NCBI RefSeq assembly: GCF_025567285.1
Contig: NZ_JAOQJT010000012.1
Coordinates: 1 to 64,000, forward strand
Reading direction: 5' to 3'
Origin: Coprococcus aceti
GTDB taxonomy: Bacteria; Bacillota; Clostridia; Lachnospirales; Lachnospiraceae
Length of the DNA: 64,000 nucleotides
Below the pieces are notes generated by a model. That model made no database searches and had not been told where the DNA came from. It saw only the letters and a program-made list of their open reading frames with translations. How positions within the stretch are numbered: the first letter of the stretch is position 1; each line of letters opens with the position of its first letter. A program made the translations under genes and the position numbers. Of the stretch, positions 42,918-50,279 are shown piece by piece.

Positions 42918-43514
42918 GAAAACGACAAGCGCAGTGAAACGATAGAAAAACTGAAAAAAGCAGGTAAAGAGGAATTCCTTAAAAATGGTTACCAGAGGGC
43001 AAGTCTTAGAATGATATGCAATAGTGCGGGAGTTACCACCGGAGCCTTCTACTTTTCATTTGAGAGTAAGGAGACATTGTTCAAGGCGATACTTGAACCG
43101 CTTGTGAACCAATATGAAGCCATGCTTGGAGAACTTATGAAGGGGGAGATTGAGAACCCCGCCACGGGCGTAGATGCAGATAAGATCATGATGCAATTCC
43201 TTCTGGCACACAGGGAAGAGGTAATGATCATCATGCATGGCGCTGACGGCAGTTGCTATGAGAATTATCACCAGAGGGTTGAGGAGTTCATGAGACATTC
43301 ATTTGCGGCATATTACAGGTCACAGCTTGGATGCGAGCCGGATGAGACTTTGGTTCGCGTGCTGGCTAAGATGCGGCTTGAAGGAGCCATGGCGATACTG
43401 AACGAGGATGTAGATGTGGAGAAGAAAATGTATCTGACAGAAAAGATTGGCATTCATGCCACAGGCGGTACAGAAAAGTTGATAGAGAGTTTAAAGAAAG
43501 AGGTTCATCGATGA
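42915..43514 (+). CDS. TetR-family transcriptional regulator
   Basis: This 199-aa protein has an N-terminal HTH (about 10-55): GYQRASLRMICNSAGVTTGA then FYFSFESKETLF. The C-terminal ligand domain is helical. The ATG has no ribosome site and lies within a few bases of the predicted transcription start, so the mRNA may be leaderless; a later start would cut the HTH. It probably represses itself and the downstream methyltransferase gene. Confidence 0.9.
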   Translation: MENDKRSETIEKLKKAGKEEFLKNGYQRASLRMICNSAGVTTGAFYFSFESKETLFKAILEPLVNQYEAMLGELMKGEIENPATGVDADKIMMQFLLAHREEVMIIMHGADGSCYENYHQRVEEFMRHSFAAYYRSQLGCEPDETLVRVLAKMRLEGAMAILNEDVDVEKKMYLTEKIGIHATGGTEKLIESLKKEVHR

Positions 43515-43530
43515 TGAACCTCTTATTTTT
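43498..43530 (+). terminator. Terminator overlapping the TetR stop
   Basis: AAGAGGTTCATC pairs perfectly with GATGAACCTCTT, followed by ATTTTTA. The left arm lies in the last codons of the TetR gene. Confidence 0.8.
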
Positions 43531-43535
43531 ACGAA

Positions 43536-43562
43536 CATAACAAAACATGACAAATGTTATAT
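43536..43562 (+). promoter_or_regulatory. Second TetR-type operator candidate
   Basis: ATAACA (about 43540) and TGTTAT (about 43555), separated by about 10 bp, repeat the half-sites of the palindrome at 42902-42917. It sits just before the GC-rich tandem repeat and upstream of the methyltransferase gene. Confidence 0.35.
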
Positions 43563-43565
43563 TTC

Positions 43566-43847
43566 ATAAGGAGGGGCCCACGTAAGTGGGAGGATTCCGG
43601 CAGAGGAAGCGCACTGATGTGCGCGCAGGTCATCAAGCTGCGCTTGACGACATGTTGTGAAGCACGCAAACGCCGCGCGCAGCGCCTCTCATGCGTTTGC
43701 TCCATTATAAGGAGGGGCCCACGTAAGTGGGAGGATTCCGACAGAGGAAGCGCACTGATGTGCGCGCAGGTCATCAAGCTGCGCTTGACGACATGTTGTG
43801 AGGCACGTAAACGCCGCGCGCAGCGCCTCTCATGCGTTTGCACAATT
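43566..43847. repeat. GC-rich 141-bp tandem repeat with RNA-like secondary structure
   Basis: Two copies (43566-43706, 43707-43847) differ at only about four to six positions. Each is far more GC-rich than the surroundings and holds several hairpins: CCCAC-GTAA-GTGGG (GNRA-type loop), GCGCAC-TGAT-GTGCGC, GTCaTCAAG-CTGCG-CTTGAcGAC, and a closing GCAAACGC/GCGTTTGC pair. In copy 2 that pair carries C to T, giving a G-U wobble. Each copy starts with AAGGAGG. Open frames on both strands exist only because 141 is divisible by three. It may be a structured RNA or small mobile repeat. Confidence 0.75.
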
Positions 43848-43870
43848 AAAAAGCAGGAGGAAATGAGAAA

Positions 43871-44692
43871 ATGGTTAGCACACAGAACAATACAGTAAGC
43901 AGATCAAAGGTAGACATAACGGGAGTCCCGGAGACGATGCTCCAGACACTCTATGCCAGGGCGAAAGAATCAAGAAAGCCGGATCATGTCATATACGATG
44001 GCAAGGCCATAGAGATAGTTGACAGCCTGGATTATGACTTTTCACTGGCGGACAAGGATCTGGCAATGGGAAGCGGAGTTATAGCGCGAACTATAGTTCT
44101 TGATAAGCTTGTATCAGAATACCTGAAAAAGCATAAGGGTGCTGTGGTTGTGAATATCGCCAGTGGTCTTGATACCCGTTGCTATAGAAATGAGGGTAAA
44201 TATAAAGGTTGGTACAACATTGATCTCCCGGAGACCATGACTGTAAGGGCAAAGTTCCTGCAGGAGGATGGACCGGTGTACCAGATAGCGGAATCCGCCA
44301 TGGACGGCAAATGGGCTGACATGGTAGAGTATGCCGGTGAACCTGTGCTGGTCATCATAGAGGGGCTTACGATGTATCTCACAGAAGCTGATGTGAAGAA
44401 AATATTCGACATAATAGACAGGAAATTTACTCATGCTACGGTGCTTGTAGAGACTATGGCTCCGTTCATGGCAAAGCATATCAAGGAGAAATCCATCCAT
44501 GGAAGCCATGCCAGGTTTTCCTGGGGTGTGTCAAATGGAAAGAAGCTGGCGGAGATCATACCGAAATACAGATACATAGAACAGCACAGTCTTGTAGAAG
44601 GAATGGCTGAGTTCATACCGGTATATAAAGTCATTGGCAAAATACCATTTGTCAGCAATATATCAAACAAGATAGTAGTGATGGAAAAGTGA
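43871..44692 (+). CDS. Class I SAM methyltransferase (leucine carboxyl methyltransferase-like)
   Basis: This is a 273-aa enzyme of the Ppm1/LCMT/Tcmp O-methyltransferase family. The SAM site is VVNIASGLDTRCYR (about 92-105) with the acidic NIDLPETM near 116, and IIEGLTMYLTEADV near 160 is the family's post-II motif. Methyl acceptor unknown; homologs make polyketides or modify small acids. ATG 43871 follows AAGCAGGAGGAAATGAG. The gene lies behind a TetR gene and its operator-like site, so it is probably induced by a ligand. Confidence 0.87.
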   Translation: MVSTQNNTVSRSKVDITGVPETMLQTLYARAKESRKPDHVIYDGKAIEIVDSLDYDFSLADKDLAMGSGVIARTIVLDKLVSEYLKKHKGAVVVNIASGLDTRCYRNEGKYKGWYNIDLPETMTVRAKFLQEDGPVYQIAESAMDGKWADMVEYAGEPVLVIIEGLTMYLTEADVKKIFDIIDRKFTHATVLVETMAPFMAKHIKEKSIHGSHARFSWGVSNGKKLAEIIPKYRYIEQHSLVEGMAEFIPVYKVIGKIPFVSNISNKIVVMEK

Positions 44693-44702
44693 TAAAAAAG
44701 TG

Positions 44703-44755
44703 TTGACATAAAGTTAAAAGCCGTTTATGATGCAGTAAAATGCAAATGACTTGCA
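44703..44755 (+). promoter_or_regulatory. Promoter and Fur-type box of the Fur-family gene
   Basis: TTGACA (44703-44708), 17 bp, TATGAT (44726-44731) is close to the sigma-A consensus. TGCAA-ATGAC-TTGCA (44741-44755) is a perfect 5-bp inverted repeat just after the transcription start, a good place for autoregulation. Confidence 0.7.
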
Positions 44756-44776
44756 AATTCAAAAAAGAGGAATACT

Positions 44777-45202
44777 ATGGCGAGGGAGTATAAAACGAGA
44801 ATAAGTCAGGCTATAGAGGCATTTGCTGCAGAGAGGCAGGACAGAGGGTTTTGCGCGGCTGATGTAAGTGTGTATTTGGATGAGAATGGCATAGATGCGA
44901 ATACAACAACTGTATATCGCAATCTTGACCGCATGGTTACCCAGGACAAATTGATAAAGTATCAGAGTGCTGATGGTGGTTCAAGTATGTATAGAATGGA
45001 AAAGGCTGATCATAGTTGTCACGAACACCTTCATATGCAGTGTGTTAAGTGCGGAAGAGTTATACATATTGACCGCGATACCATGAATCACATAGCTAAA
45101 GGAGTTCAGGAGAGGTATGGATTTATGATTGACTGTGACAGATCGTCGATATGTGGTATTTGCAAAGATTGTCAGAGGCGTTGTGGAGTCGCTGTAGTCT
45201 AA
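44777..45202 (+). CDS. Fur-family metalloregulator (probably zinc-responsive)
   Basis: This is a 141-aa Fur-family repressor. The winged HTH (about 10-75) contains TTTVYRNLDRMV. The dimerisation domain has the metal ligands HEHLHMQCVKCGRVIHID and CGICKDCQRR, two CxxC pairs for a structural zinc and a His-rich regulatory site. A small protein gene and the adcA-adcC-adcB zinc importer follow, so Zur is the likely role, though Fur or PerR cannot be excluded. ATG 44777 follows AAAAAGAGGA. Confidence 0.88.
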   Translation: MAREYKTRISQAIEAFAAERQDRGFCAADVSVYLDENGIDANTTTVYRNLDRMVTQDKLIKYQSADGGSSMYRMEKADHSCHEHLHMQCVKCGRVIHIDRDTMNHIAKGVQERYGFMIDCDRSSICGICKDCQRRCGVAVV

Positions 45203-45298
45203 ACTAAACGTGATTGTTACAGATGGGATTGTATCGTTACGGTCACAACGAAAACTATATATCCCCCAATTTCTAAACATGAAAAGGAGGTGTGCAGA

Positions 45299-45592
45299 AT
45301 GAGTAAAAAGAGAATAATGTCATGGATTCTTATAGTGTTCTTTGTATCGGGAGTACTTTTCTCTTACGGCTATATTGCGCGCAATGTGGAGCATGACTGT
45401 ACGGGGCAGGAATGTCCTATATGTATGCATTTGCAGCAGGCTGCACAGTTCCTTTCAAATATAAAGACAATGTCAACTACGCCAGTGTTCCTGGCGTTCT
45501 TAAGTGTGTTCACACTTGGAGTTGTATTGGTGTATACCCACGAGTATTGTACCGATACGCTCGTTTCCCTGAAGGTGGAATTGCTGAATTGA
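45299..45592 (+). CDS. Small membrane protein of the zinc operon
   Basis: This is 97 aa from ATG 45299 with AAAAGGAGGTG upstream. One TM helix at about 8-27, then an extracellular HDCTGQECPICMHLQQAAQF with CxxxxCPxC, then a second TM at about 60-80. The three cysteines and His could bind metal. Similar small proteins occur beside zinc importers in other Firmicutes, but no function is assigned. It lies about 175 bp before adcA. Confidence 0.65.
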   Translation: MSKKRIMSWILIVFFVSGVLFSYGYIARNVEHDCTGQECPICMHLQQAAQFLSNIKTMSTTPVFLAFLSVFTLGVVLVYTHEYCTDTLVSLKVELLN

Positions 45593-45766
45593 TTTAAAGT
45601 ACGGATATTGACTGAGAATTGCGTCTGGAAATACATCTAAAGATAAGGGCGAATACTTATTATTGGTGTTTTTTGATCTAGAGGCAGTTTATTAAATTTA
45701 CCCAATTATAGGCATCAAAATATGCCTGTCAATTTTATCAATCAATTCGGAGGTTTATTGATCATT

Positions 45767-46783
45767 ATGAAAAATAGAATATTTGGCCTTGTTATGGCAT
45801 CGGTACTTACTGTTTCAGCATTTTGTGGCTGCGGAGCATCAATGACGGCAGCAGATTCTGATCAGAAAGGGGGCAGTGTGCCTGAAAATGCGGCAAATGC
45901 TGCGGCGTACAGCATTGTATGTACGACTTTTCCTCAGTATGACTGGATCCGCAATATTATAGGCGGTGATTCCGACAAGTTTCAGCTTACTATGCTGCTC
46001 GATCAGGGGATGGATCTTCACAGTTATCAGCCAACTGCAGAGGATATAGCAAAGATAGCTGACGCAGATATGTTTGTGTATGTTGGCGGTGAGTCTGATG
46101 GCTGGGTGGATAGTGCCCTGAAAGAAGCGACTAATAAGGATATGAAGGTTGTAAATATGCTTGACGCTTTGGGAACTGCAGTCAAAGAGGAAGAGGTAGT
46201 TCCAGGCATGCAGGCAGAGGAAGAAGAGGGAGGAGAGGAAGGCCCGGAGTATGATGAACATGTATGGCTTTCACTCAAGAACGCAGTGGCGTTGACGAAT
46301 GTGTTGGCGGATAATATCCAGGCACTTGATCCAGATAATAAATCTGATTACATGGAGAATGCAGGCAAGTACGTTGATGAACTCAATGATCTTGATGGAA
46401 GGTACGAACTAACAGTTTCTAAGGGAAAACGTCAGGCAATTCTGTTTGGCGACAGATTCCCTTTCCGATATATGGCGGATGATTATGGGCTTACCTACTA
46501 TGCTGCATTTGTGGGATGCAGTGCTGAGTCGGAGGCAGGTTTTGAGACGATAACATTCCTTGCGCAGAAGGTGGATGAGTTAAAGCTTCCGGTTATTCTG
46601 ACGATAGAGGGCGCAGATCACAGTATAGCAGAGTCGATAAAGAAGACAACAGATTCGAAAAATCAGGAGATCCTGACGATGAATTCGATGCAGTCTGTGA
46701 CTGCAAAGGCTGTAGCTGATGGTGAGACGTATCTGAACGTAATGGAAGATAACTTGAACGTACTTTCTCAGGCATTGAATTAA
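45767..46783 (+). CDS. adcA: Zinc ABC transporter substrate-binding lipoprotein
   Basis: This is 338 aa from ATG 45767; GGAGG lies 13 nt upstream. An N-terminal signal ends in FCGCGAS, a slightly unusual lipobox. The ZnuA/TroA plan is visible: YDWIRNIIGGD, LDQGMDLHSYQPT with the first His ligand, DEHVWLSLKNAV with the second, and a glutamate-rich loop between (about 140-160: EEEEGGEEG). The usual ZnuA loop is His-rich; here it is acidic. It delivers zinc to the permease and ATPase encoded next. Confidence 0.9.
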   Translation: MKNRIFGLVMASVLTVSAFCGCGASMTAADSDQKGGSVPENAANAAAYSIVCTTFPQYDWIRNIIGGDSDKFQLTMLLDQGMDLHSYQPTAEDIAKIADADMFVYVGGESDGWVDSALKEATNKDMKVVNMLDALGTAVKEEEVVPGMQAEEEEGGEEGPEYDEHVWLSLKNAVALTNVLADNIQALDPDNKSDYMENAGKYVDELNDLDGRYELTVSKGKRQAILFGDRFPFRYMADDYGLTYYAAFVGCSAESEAGFETITFLAQKVDELKLPVILTIEGADHSIAESIKKTTDSKNQEILTMNSMQSVTAKAVADGETYLNVMEDNLNVLSQALN

Positions 46784-46826
46784 TTGCTGAACAATAAAAC
46801 AAATTTAGATTTATAGGAGAAAACAA

Positions 46827-47552
46827 ATGTCATATATAACGTGCAAAGACCTGGCAGTGGGATATGATGGACGTGCAGTTGCGTCAGGCCTTAATTTCAG
46901 TATAGACAAGGGAGACTATCTCTGTATAGTTGGAGAGAACGGAGCGGGAAAGAGTACCTTGGTAAAAACTCTGCTTGGCCTGTTGAAACCGGTTTCAGGA
47001 GAGATAAAGTTTGGCGATGGTTTGACATCGCGTGATATAGGCTATCTGCCGCAGCAGACACCTGTGCAGAAGGATTTCCCTGCGACTGTATGGGAGGTGG
47101 CTTTGTCGGGAACGCTGCCTAAGTGCGGAGCACGTCCTTTTTATGGCAGAAAGGAAAAGCAGCTTGCACAATCTCAACTTGAACGACTTGGAATGTGGGA
47201 TATACGCAGGAAATGTTACAGGCATTTGTCGGGAGGACAGCAGCAGCGCGTCCTTCTGGCGAGAGCCCTGTGTGCAACTGAGAACCTTCTTCTGCTTGAT
47301 GAACCGGTAACTGGCCTTGATCCTGTCGCAACGGCCCAGTTCTATCAGATGATACAGCAGTTAAATGAAAATGGTGTGGCAGTGATCATGATATCACATG
47401 ATCTGAGGGCAATAGATTGCGCCAGACATGTGCTTCATATGAATCATGGGGGCTCGTTCTGGGGCAGCAGAGAGGAATATAAGAACAGCAGATATTGGAA
47501 CATCATTTCGGTAGAATACGAGAAAGGTGGTGGACAGAGTGCAGCTTGTTGA
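46827..47552 (+). CDS. adcC: Zinc ABC transporter ATP-binding protein
   Basis: This is 241 aa. Walker A GENGAGKSTLVKTLLGL (about 37-53), Q loop YLPQQT, signature LSGGQQQRVLLARAL (about 134), Walker B LLLLDEPVTGLD (about 155). The sequence fits ZnuC/AdcC-type ATPases. ATG 46827 follows ATAGGAGAAAA. The permease gene overlaps its end. Confidence 0.92.
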   Translation: MSYITCKDLAVGYDGRAVASGLNFSIDKGDYLCIVGENGAGKSTLVKTLLGLLKPVSGEIKFGDGLTSRDIGYLPQQTPVQKDFPATVWEVALSGTLPKCGARPFYGRKEKQLAQSQLERLGMWDIRRKCYRHLSGGQQQRVLLARALCATENLLLLDEPVTGLDPVATAQFYQMIQQLNENGVAVIMISHDLRAIDCARHVLHMNHGGSFWGSREEYKNSRYWNIISVEYEKGGGQSAAC

Positions 47553-48381
47553 TAAGTTAATTTACTATATGCAGTATCCATTTGTTAAGTATGCTCTTGT
47601 GGTTGGTATTCTTATAGCATTGTGTTCGTCACTTTTCGGTGCAACATTGGTTTTGAAAAGATTTTCATTTATCGGCGATGGACTTTCGCATGTTGCATTT
47701 GGAGCAATGGCGGTAGGATCTGTTCTGAAACTGACAAACAACACGATCATAGTGATGCCGGTGACTGTGGCTGCTGCAATTCTCATACTTATGTCGGGAC
47801 AAAATGCGAAGCTTAAGGGAGATGCCGCGATAGCTATGATGTCTGTCGGTGCTTTAGCCGTAGGTTATCTGATAATGAATGTATTTTCCACGTCAGCAAA
47901 TGTATCGGGGGATGTGTGCTCTACGTTGTTTGGTTCAACCTCAATACTTACATTGACAATGGGAGAAGTGTGGCTGTGTATAGTGATGTCAATATGTGTA
48001 ATAGCGTTTTTCTGTTTGTTCTACAACAGGATATTTGCAGTCACATTTGACGAGAGTTTTACCAGGGCAATCGGGAAAAATGCAGGGGCATATAATCTGG
48101 CTCTAGCTGTGATAATCGCTGTGATAATAGTGCTTGCGATGAACCTGGTGGGCTCCCTGCTCATCACGGCACTTCTGGTATTCCCTGCACTTTCGGCAAT
48201 GCGAGTTATGTATAGCTTCAGGTCGGTGGTATTATATTCAGCTGTTCTCTCGGTTGTGGGAACTTTGGCTGGAATGTTGGTATCCATACTATTTTCAACA
48301 CCGGTGGGTTCTACGATAGTTGCGTGTGATATGGTTATATTTGCTTTTAACAGTATAGCAGGGAAAGTGATGAGGAGATAA
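47539..48381 (+). CDS. adcB: Zinc ABC transporter permease
   Basis: This is about 280 aa from GTG 47539 (AAAGGTGG upstream); GTG 47527 is an alternative. Eight or so TM helices of the ZnuB/AdcB family, with GDGLSHVAFGAMAVG near 45 and the LVGSLLITALLVFPALSAMRV region near 210, both typical. It overlaps the adcC stop, implying translational coupling. Confidence 0.92.
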   Translation: MQLVDKLIYYMQYPFVKYALVVGILIALCSSLFGATLVLKRFSFIGDGLSHVAFGAMAVGSVLKLTNNTIIVMPVTVAAAILILMSGQNAKLKGDAAIAMMSVGALAVGYLIMNVFSTSANVSGDVCSTLFGSTSILTLTMGEVWLCIVMSICVIAFFCLFYNRIFAVTFDESFTRAIGKNAGAYNLALAVIIAVIIVLAMNLVGSLLITALLVFPALSAMRVMYSFRSVVLYSAVLSVVGTLAGMLVSILFSTPVGSTIVACDMVIFAFNSIAGKVMRR

Positions 48382-48385
48382 GAAT

Positions 48386-49135
48386 ATGTATATGAATAGA
48401 AATAGAAGAATGCATGGATGCAGACACAGATTTAAGCGATTGATTATGTCAATATTGGTGCTTAGTATGTTGCTGACTGTCACAGGCTGTGGTGGAGCAT
48501 CTCAGACTGCGGGCAGTCGCTTGAACACACAGAATGCAGTGGATAGGGTGCTTAATCAGAAAACAGGCGATGGTGATGTGGAAAGTAAGTCGTCAGTGGG
48601 AGCCACAACAGAGACGACGACCACAACAGAGACGACGATCACAACAGAGATGCAAACCACGATAGAGACAGAATCCGCATCTGTAACTGAGGCGACATCA
48701 GAACCAACATATGGGCAGGTCGTGAATGGAGACAGCTCAGTTATAGCGCAATACAAGTCTGAGGGTGTGGATGTGGATCTCACACTTATGGGAAGCGATC
48801 TTGTATATGCGACGGTATATCAGATGATGTCAAAACCTGAGGAATATGAGGGCAAGACGATAAGGATAGAAGGAAAGTATTATGCATCCTATTATCCAAT
48901 AACCGACAAATATTATAATTATTGTCTCATAGCTGACGCTCTGGCATGCTGCAGTCAGGGGCTTGAATTTGAACTTGGTGGAGGTGCAGTATATCCAGGC
49001 GATTACCCGGCGGACCAGAGTGAGGTGATCGTTACGGGAGTATTTGAAACCTACACAGAGGAGGCTGGACAGACATTTTATTACTGCAGGTTGAGAGATG
49101 CAGAATATCAACTGGTATCGACAGAGAATCAGTAG
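48386..49135 (+). CDS. Lipoprotein with Thr-rich linker and OB-fold-like domain
   Basis: This is 249 aa, ATG 48386 (GTGATGAGGAGAT upstream). A signal sequence ends at TVTGCGG, a good lipobox. A threonine/glutamate-rich linker (about 70-100) is followed by a domain beginning YQMMSKPEEYEGKTIRIEGK, which has the look of an OB fold seen in lipoproteins beside zinc importers. It lies 4 bp after adcB, so it is likely part of the zinc operon and may bind zinc at the surface. Confidence 0.75.
   Translation: MYMNRNRRMHGCRHRFKRLIMSILVLSMLLTVTGCGGASQTAGSRLNTQNAVDRVLNQKTGDGDVESKSSVGATTETTTTTETTITTEMQTTIETESASVTEATSEPTYGQVVNGDSSVIAQYKSEGVDVDLTLMGSDLVYATVYQMMSKPEEYEGKTIRIEGKYYASYYPITDKYYNYCLIADALACCSQGLEFELGGGAVYPGDYPADQSEVIVTGVFETYTEEAGQTFYYCRLRDAEYQLVSTENQ
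48600..48672 (+). repeat. 18-bp imperfect tandem repeat (Thr-rich linker)
   Basis: ACAACAGAGACGACG-type units repeat about three times with period 18 and encode the TTETTTTTETTITTE linker. Such tracts can vary in length by slippage. Confidence 0.6.
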
Positions 49136-49160
49136 AGTATAAATTGCATAACATTTTTGG

Positions 49161-49192
49161 AATCCGGGCAGATCAAAGTGCCCGGATTTTTT
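49161..49192 (+). terminator. Terminator of the zinc operon
   Basis: AATCCGGGCA pairs with TGCCCGGATT, followed by TTTTT, about 25 bp after the lipoprotein stop. Confidence 0.88.
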
Positions 49193-49387
49193 GAGTAAAA
49201 AATATTCAGAATCAGGAGGAACATAGTTGCATCAAAACCAGGAATCACATAGAAAAATATGGCAAAATGACGCAAATATACTAAAAAGCATTAAAAATAG
49301 CTAAAAAATGATAAAATTACTTAAAAAAGAATTTGATATATTGTAAAAACTATGCTAATTTTGAATAAAGGTAAATATTCAGCCGTG

Positions 49388-49545
49388 CAGGATAAGAACA
49401 GCGGATTCGACATGCTTGCATGTAAGAATCAGGTGTTCTTATCCTGTGGTGACTCGAATAGAGTCACCGCCCCATACAATGAGCAAAATAGCTGCGCAGC
49501 AGCGAAAGAACACGGGAACCGTGCGGTTTTGCGAATGTATGGTCG
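49388..49545 (+). ncRNA. Structured RNA candidate upstream of a NUDIX gene
   Basis: Three stacked modules are visible. (1) CAGGATAAGAACA/TGTTCTTATCCTG, perfect 13 bp, enclosing GATTC/GAATC and CATG-CTTG-CATG. (2) GGTGACTC-GAATA-GAGTCACC. (3) a long arm, CATACA/TGTATG then GCAAAA/TTTTGC, with inner GCTGCGCAGC and CACGG-GAA-CCGTG. The gene-free stretch 49193-49583 otherwise is AT-rich. The element ends about 40 nt before the NUDIX start. It is either a leader RNA (riboswitch-like) or an independent ncRNA; it is not a match to a riboswitch consensus I can recall. Confidence 0.6.
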
Positions 49546-49583
49546 GCTGAATACATTAAAATACACAGAAGGGATGTGATGAA

Positions 49584-50195
49584 GTGAAAGAGAAATACAA
49601 AGGCGTACAAAAACTCACAGACAATCCGTTCCTCAACCTCTATCATATAGATGCGGTTGACACGGCTGGAAAAGACTTCAATTATTACTTTGCTTCAAGG
49701 AATAAAGAGAACGACATCAAGATAAAGACCCACGATATAAAACCGGAAGGAATAGTTATATATGGAGTTAAGCTGGAAGATGAGCCGAAGCTGGTGCTCA
49801 TAAGGCAGTACAGATACCCACTCGATGCGTATATATATGAACTTCCTGCAGGACTGGTGGACGGAGATGAGACTCCGGCGCAGGCAGCAGTCAGGGAGAT
49901 GAAGGAAGAGACAGGGCTTACCCTTGATGTATATGAGGGCGGAGAAAAACTCTACAGAAGGCCATTCTATATGGGCCCGGGATTTACGGATGAGATGAGC
50001 AGTGCTGTATTTGGAACAGTTACAGGAACACCAAATCTCGACAGCAAGGAGAGCACAGAGGATATACAGGTCATACTCGCAGACCGAGGTGAGGTCAGAA
50101 GAATCCTGTCAGAGGAACAGGTGTCGCTCAGAGGAGCATACCTCATGACACATTTTCTGGCTGAGGGAGATCCACTAGAATTCCTGAGAAAATAG
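49584..50195 (+). CDS. NUDIX hydrolase, ADP-ribose pyrophosphatase-like
   Basis: This is 203 aa from GTG 49584 (AGAAGGGATGTGATGAA upstream). The Nudix box GLVDGDETPAQAAVREMKEE followed by TGL matches GX5EX7REUXEEXGU exactly. The upstream RQYRYPLDAYIYELPAG is typical of ADP-ribose/NDP-sugar pyrophosphatases. It cleaves ADP-ribose-type nucleotides to AMP and ribose-5-phosphate by family analogy. The phosphoglucomutase gene starts 84 bp downstream. Confidence 0.9.
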   Translation: MKEKYKGVQKLTDNPFLNLYHIDAVDTAGKDFNYYFASRNKENDIKIKTHDIKPEGIVIYGVKLEDEPKLVLIRQYRYPLDAYIYELPAGLVDGDETPAQAAVREMKEETGLTLDVYEGGEKLYRRPFYMGPGFTDEMSSAVFGTVTGTPNLDSKESTEDIQVILADRGEVRRILSEEQVSLRGAYLMTHFLAEGDPLEFLRK

Positions 50196-50279
50196 GAAGC
50201 GCTGAGCAGTGATTGCTCAAACAGCAGAACGTTCATAAAAGGGCATACTAAATGAGAAAAAAGAAGGAGAAGTAGAAAG

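Noticed and set aside
43529..43898. Open reading frames on both strands across the 141-bp repeat
   Set aside because: They exist because the unit is divisible by three; both strands are open at once, composition is not protein-like, and there is no sensible start.
49401..49430. tmRNA-like GGATTCGAC stretch
   Set aside because: Only a short match; no tRNA-like acceptor end, tag-peptide frame or CCA is present.
49388..49545. ykkC-type (NUDIX-associated) riboswitch
   Set aside because: The conserved ykkC blocks could not be found by eye, so no class name is claimed.
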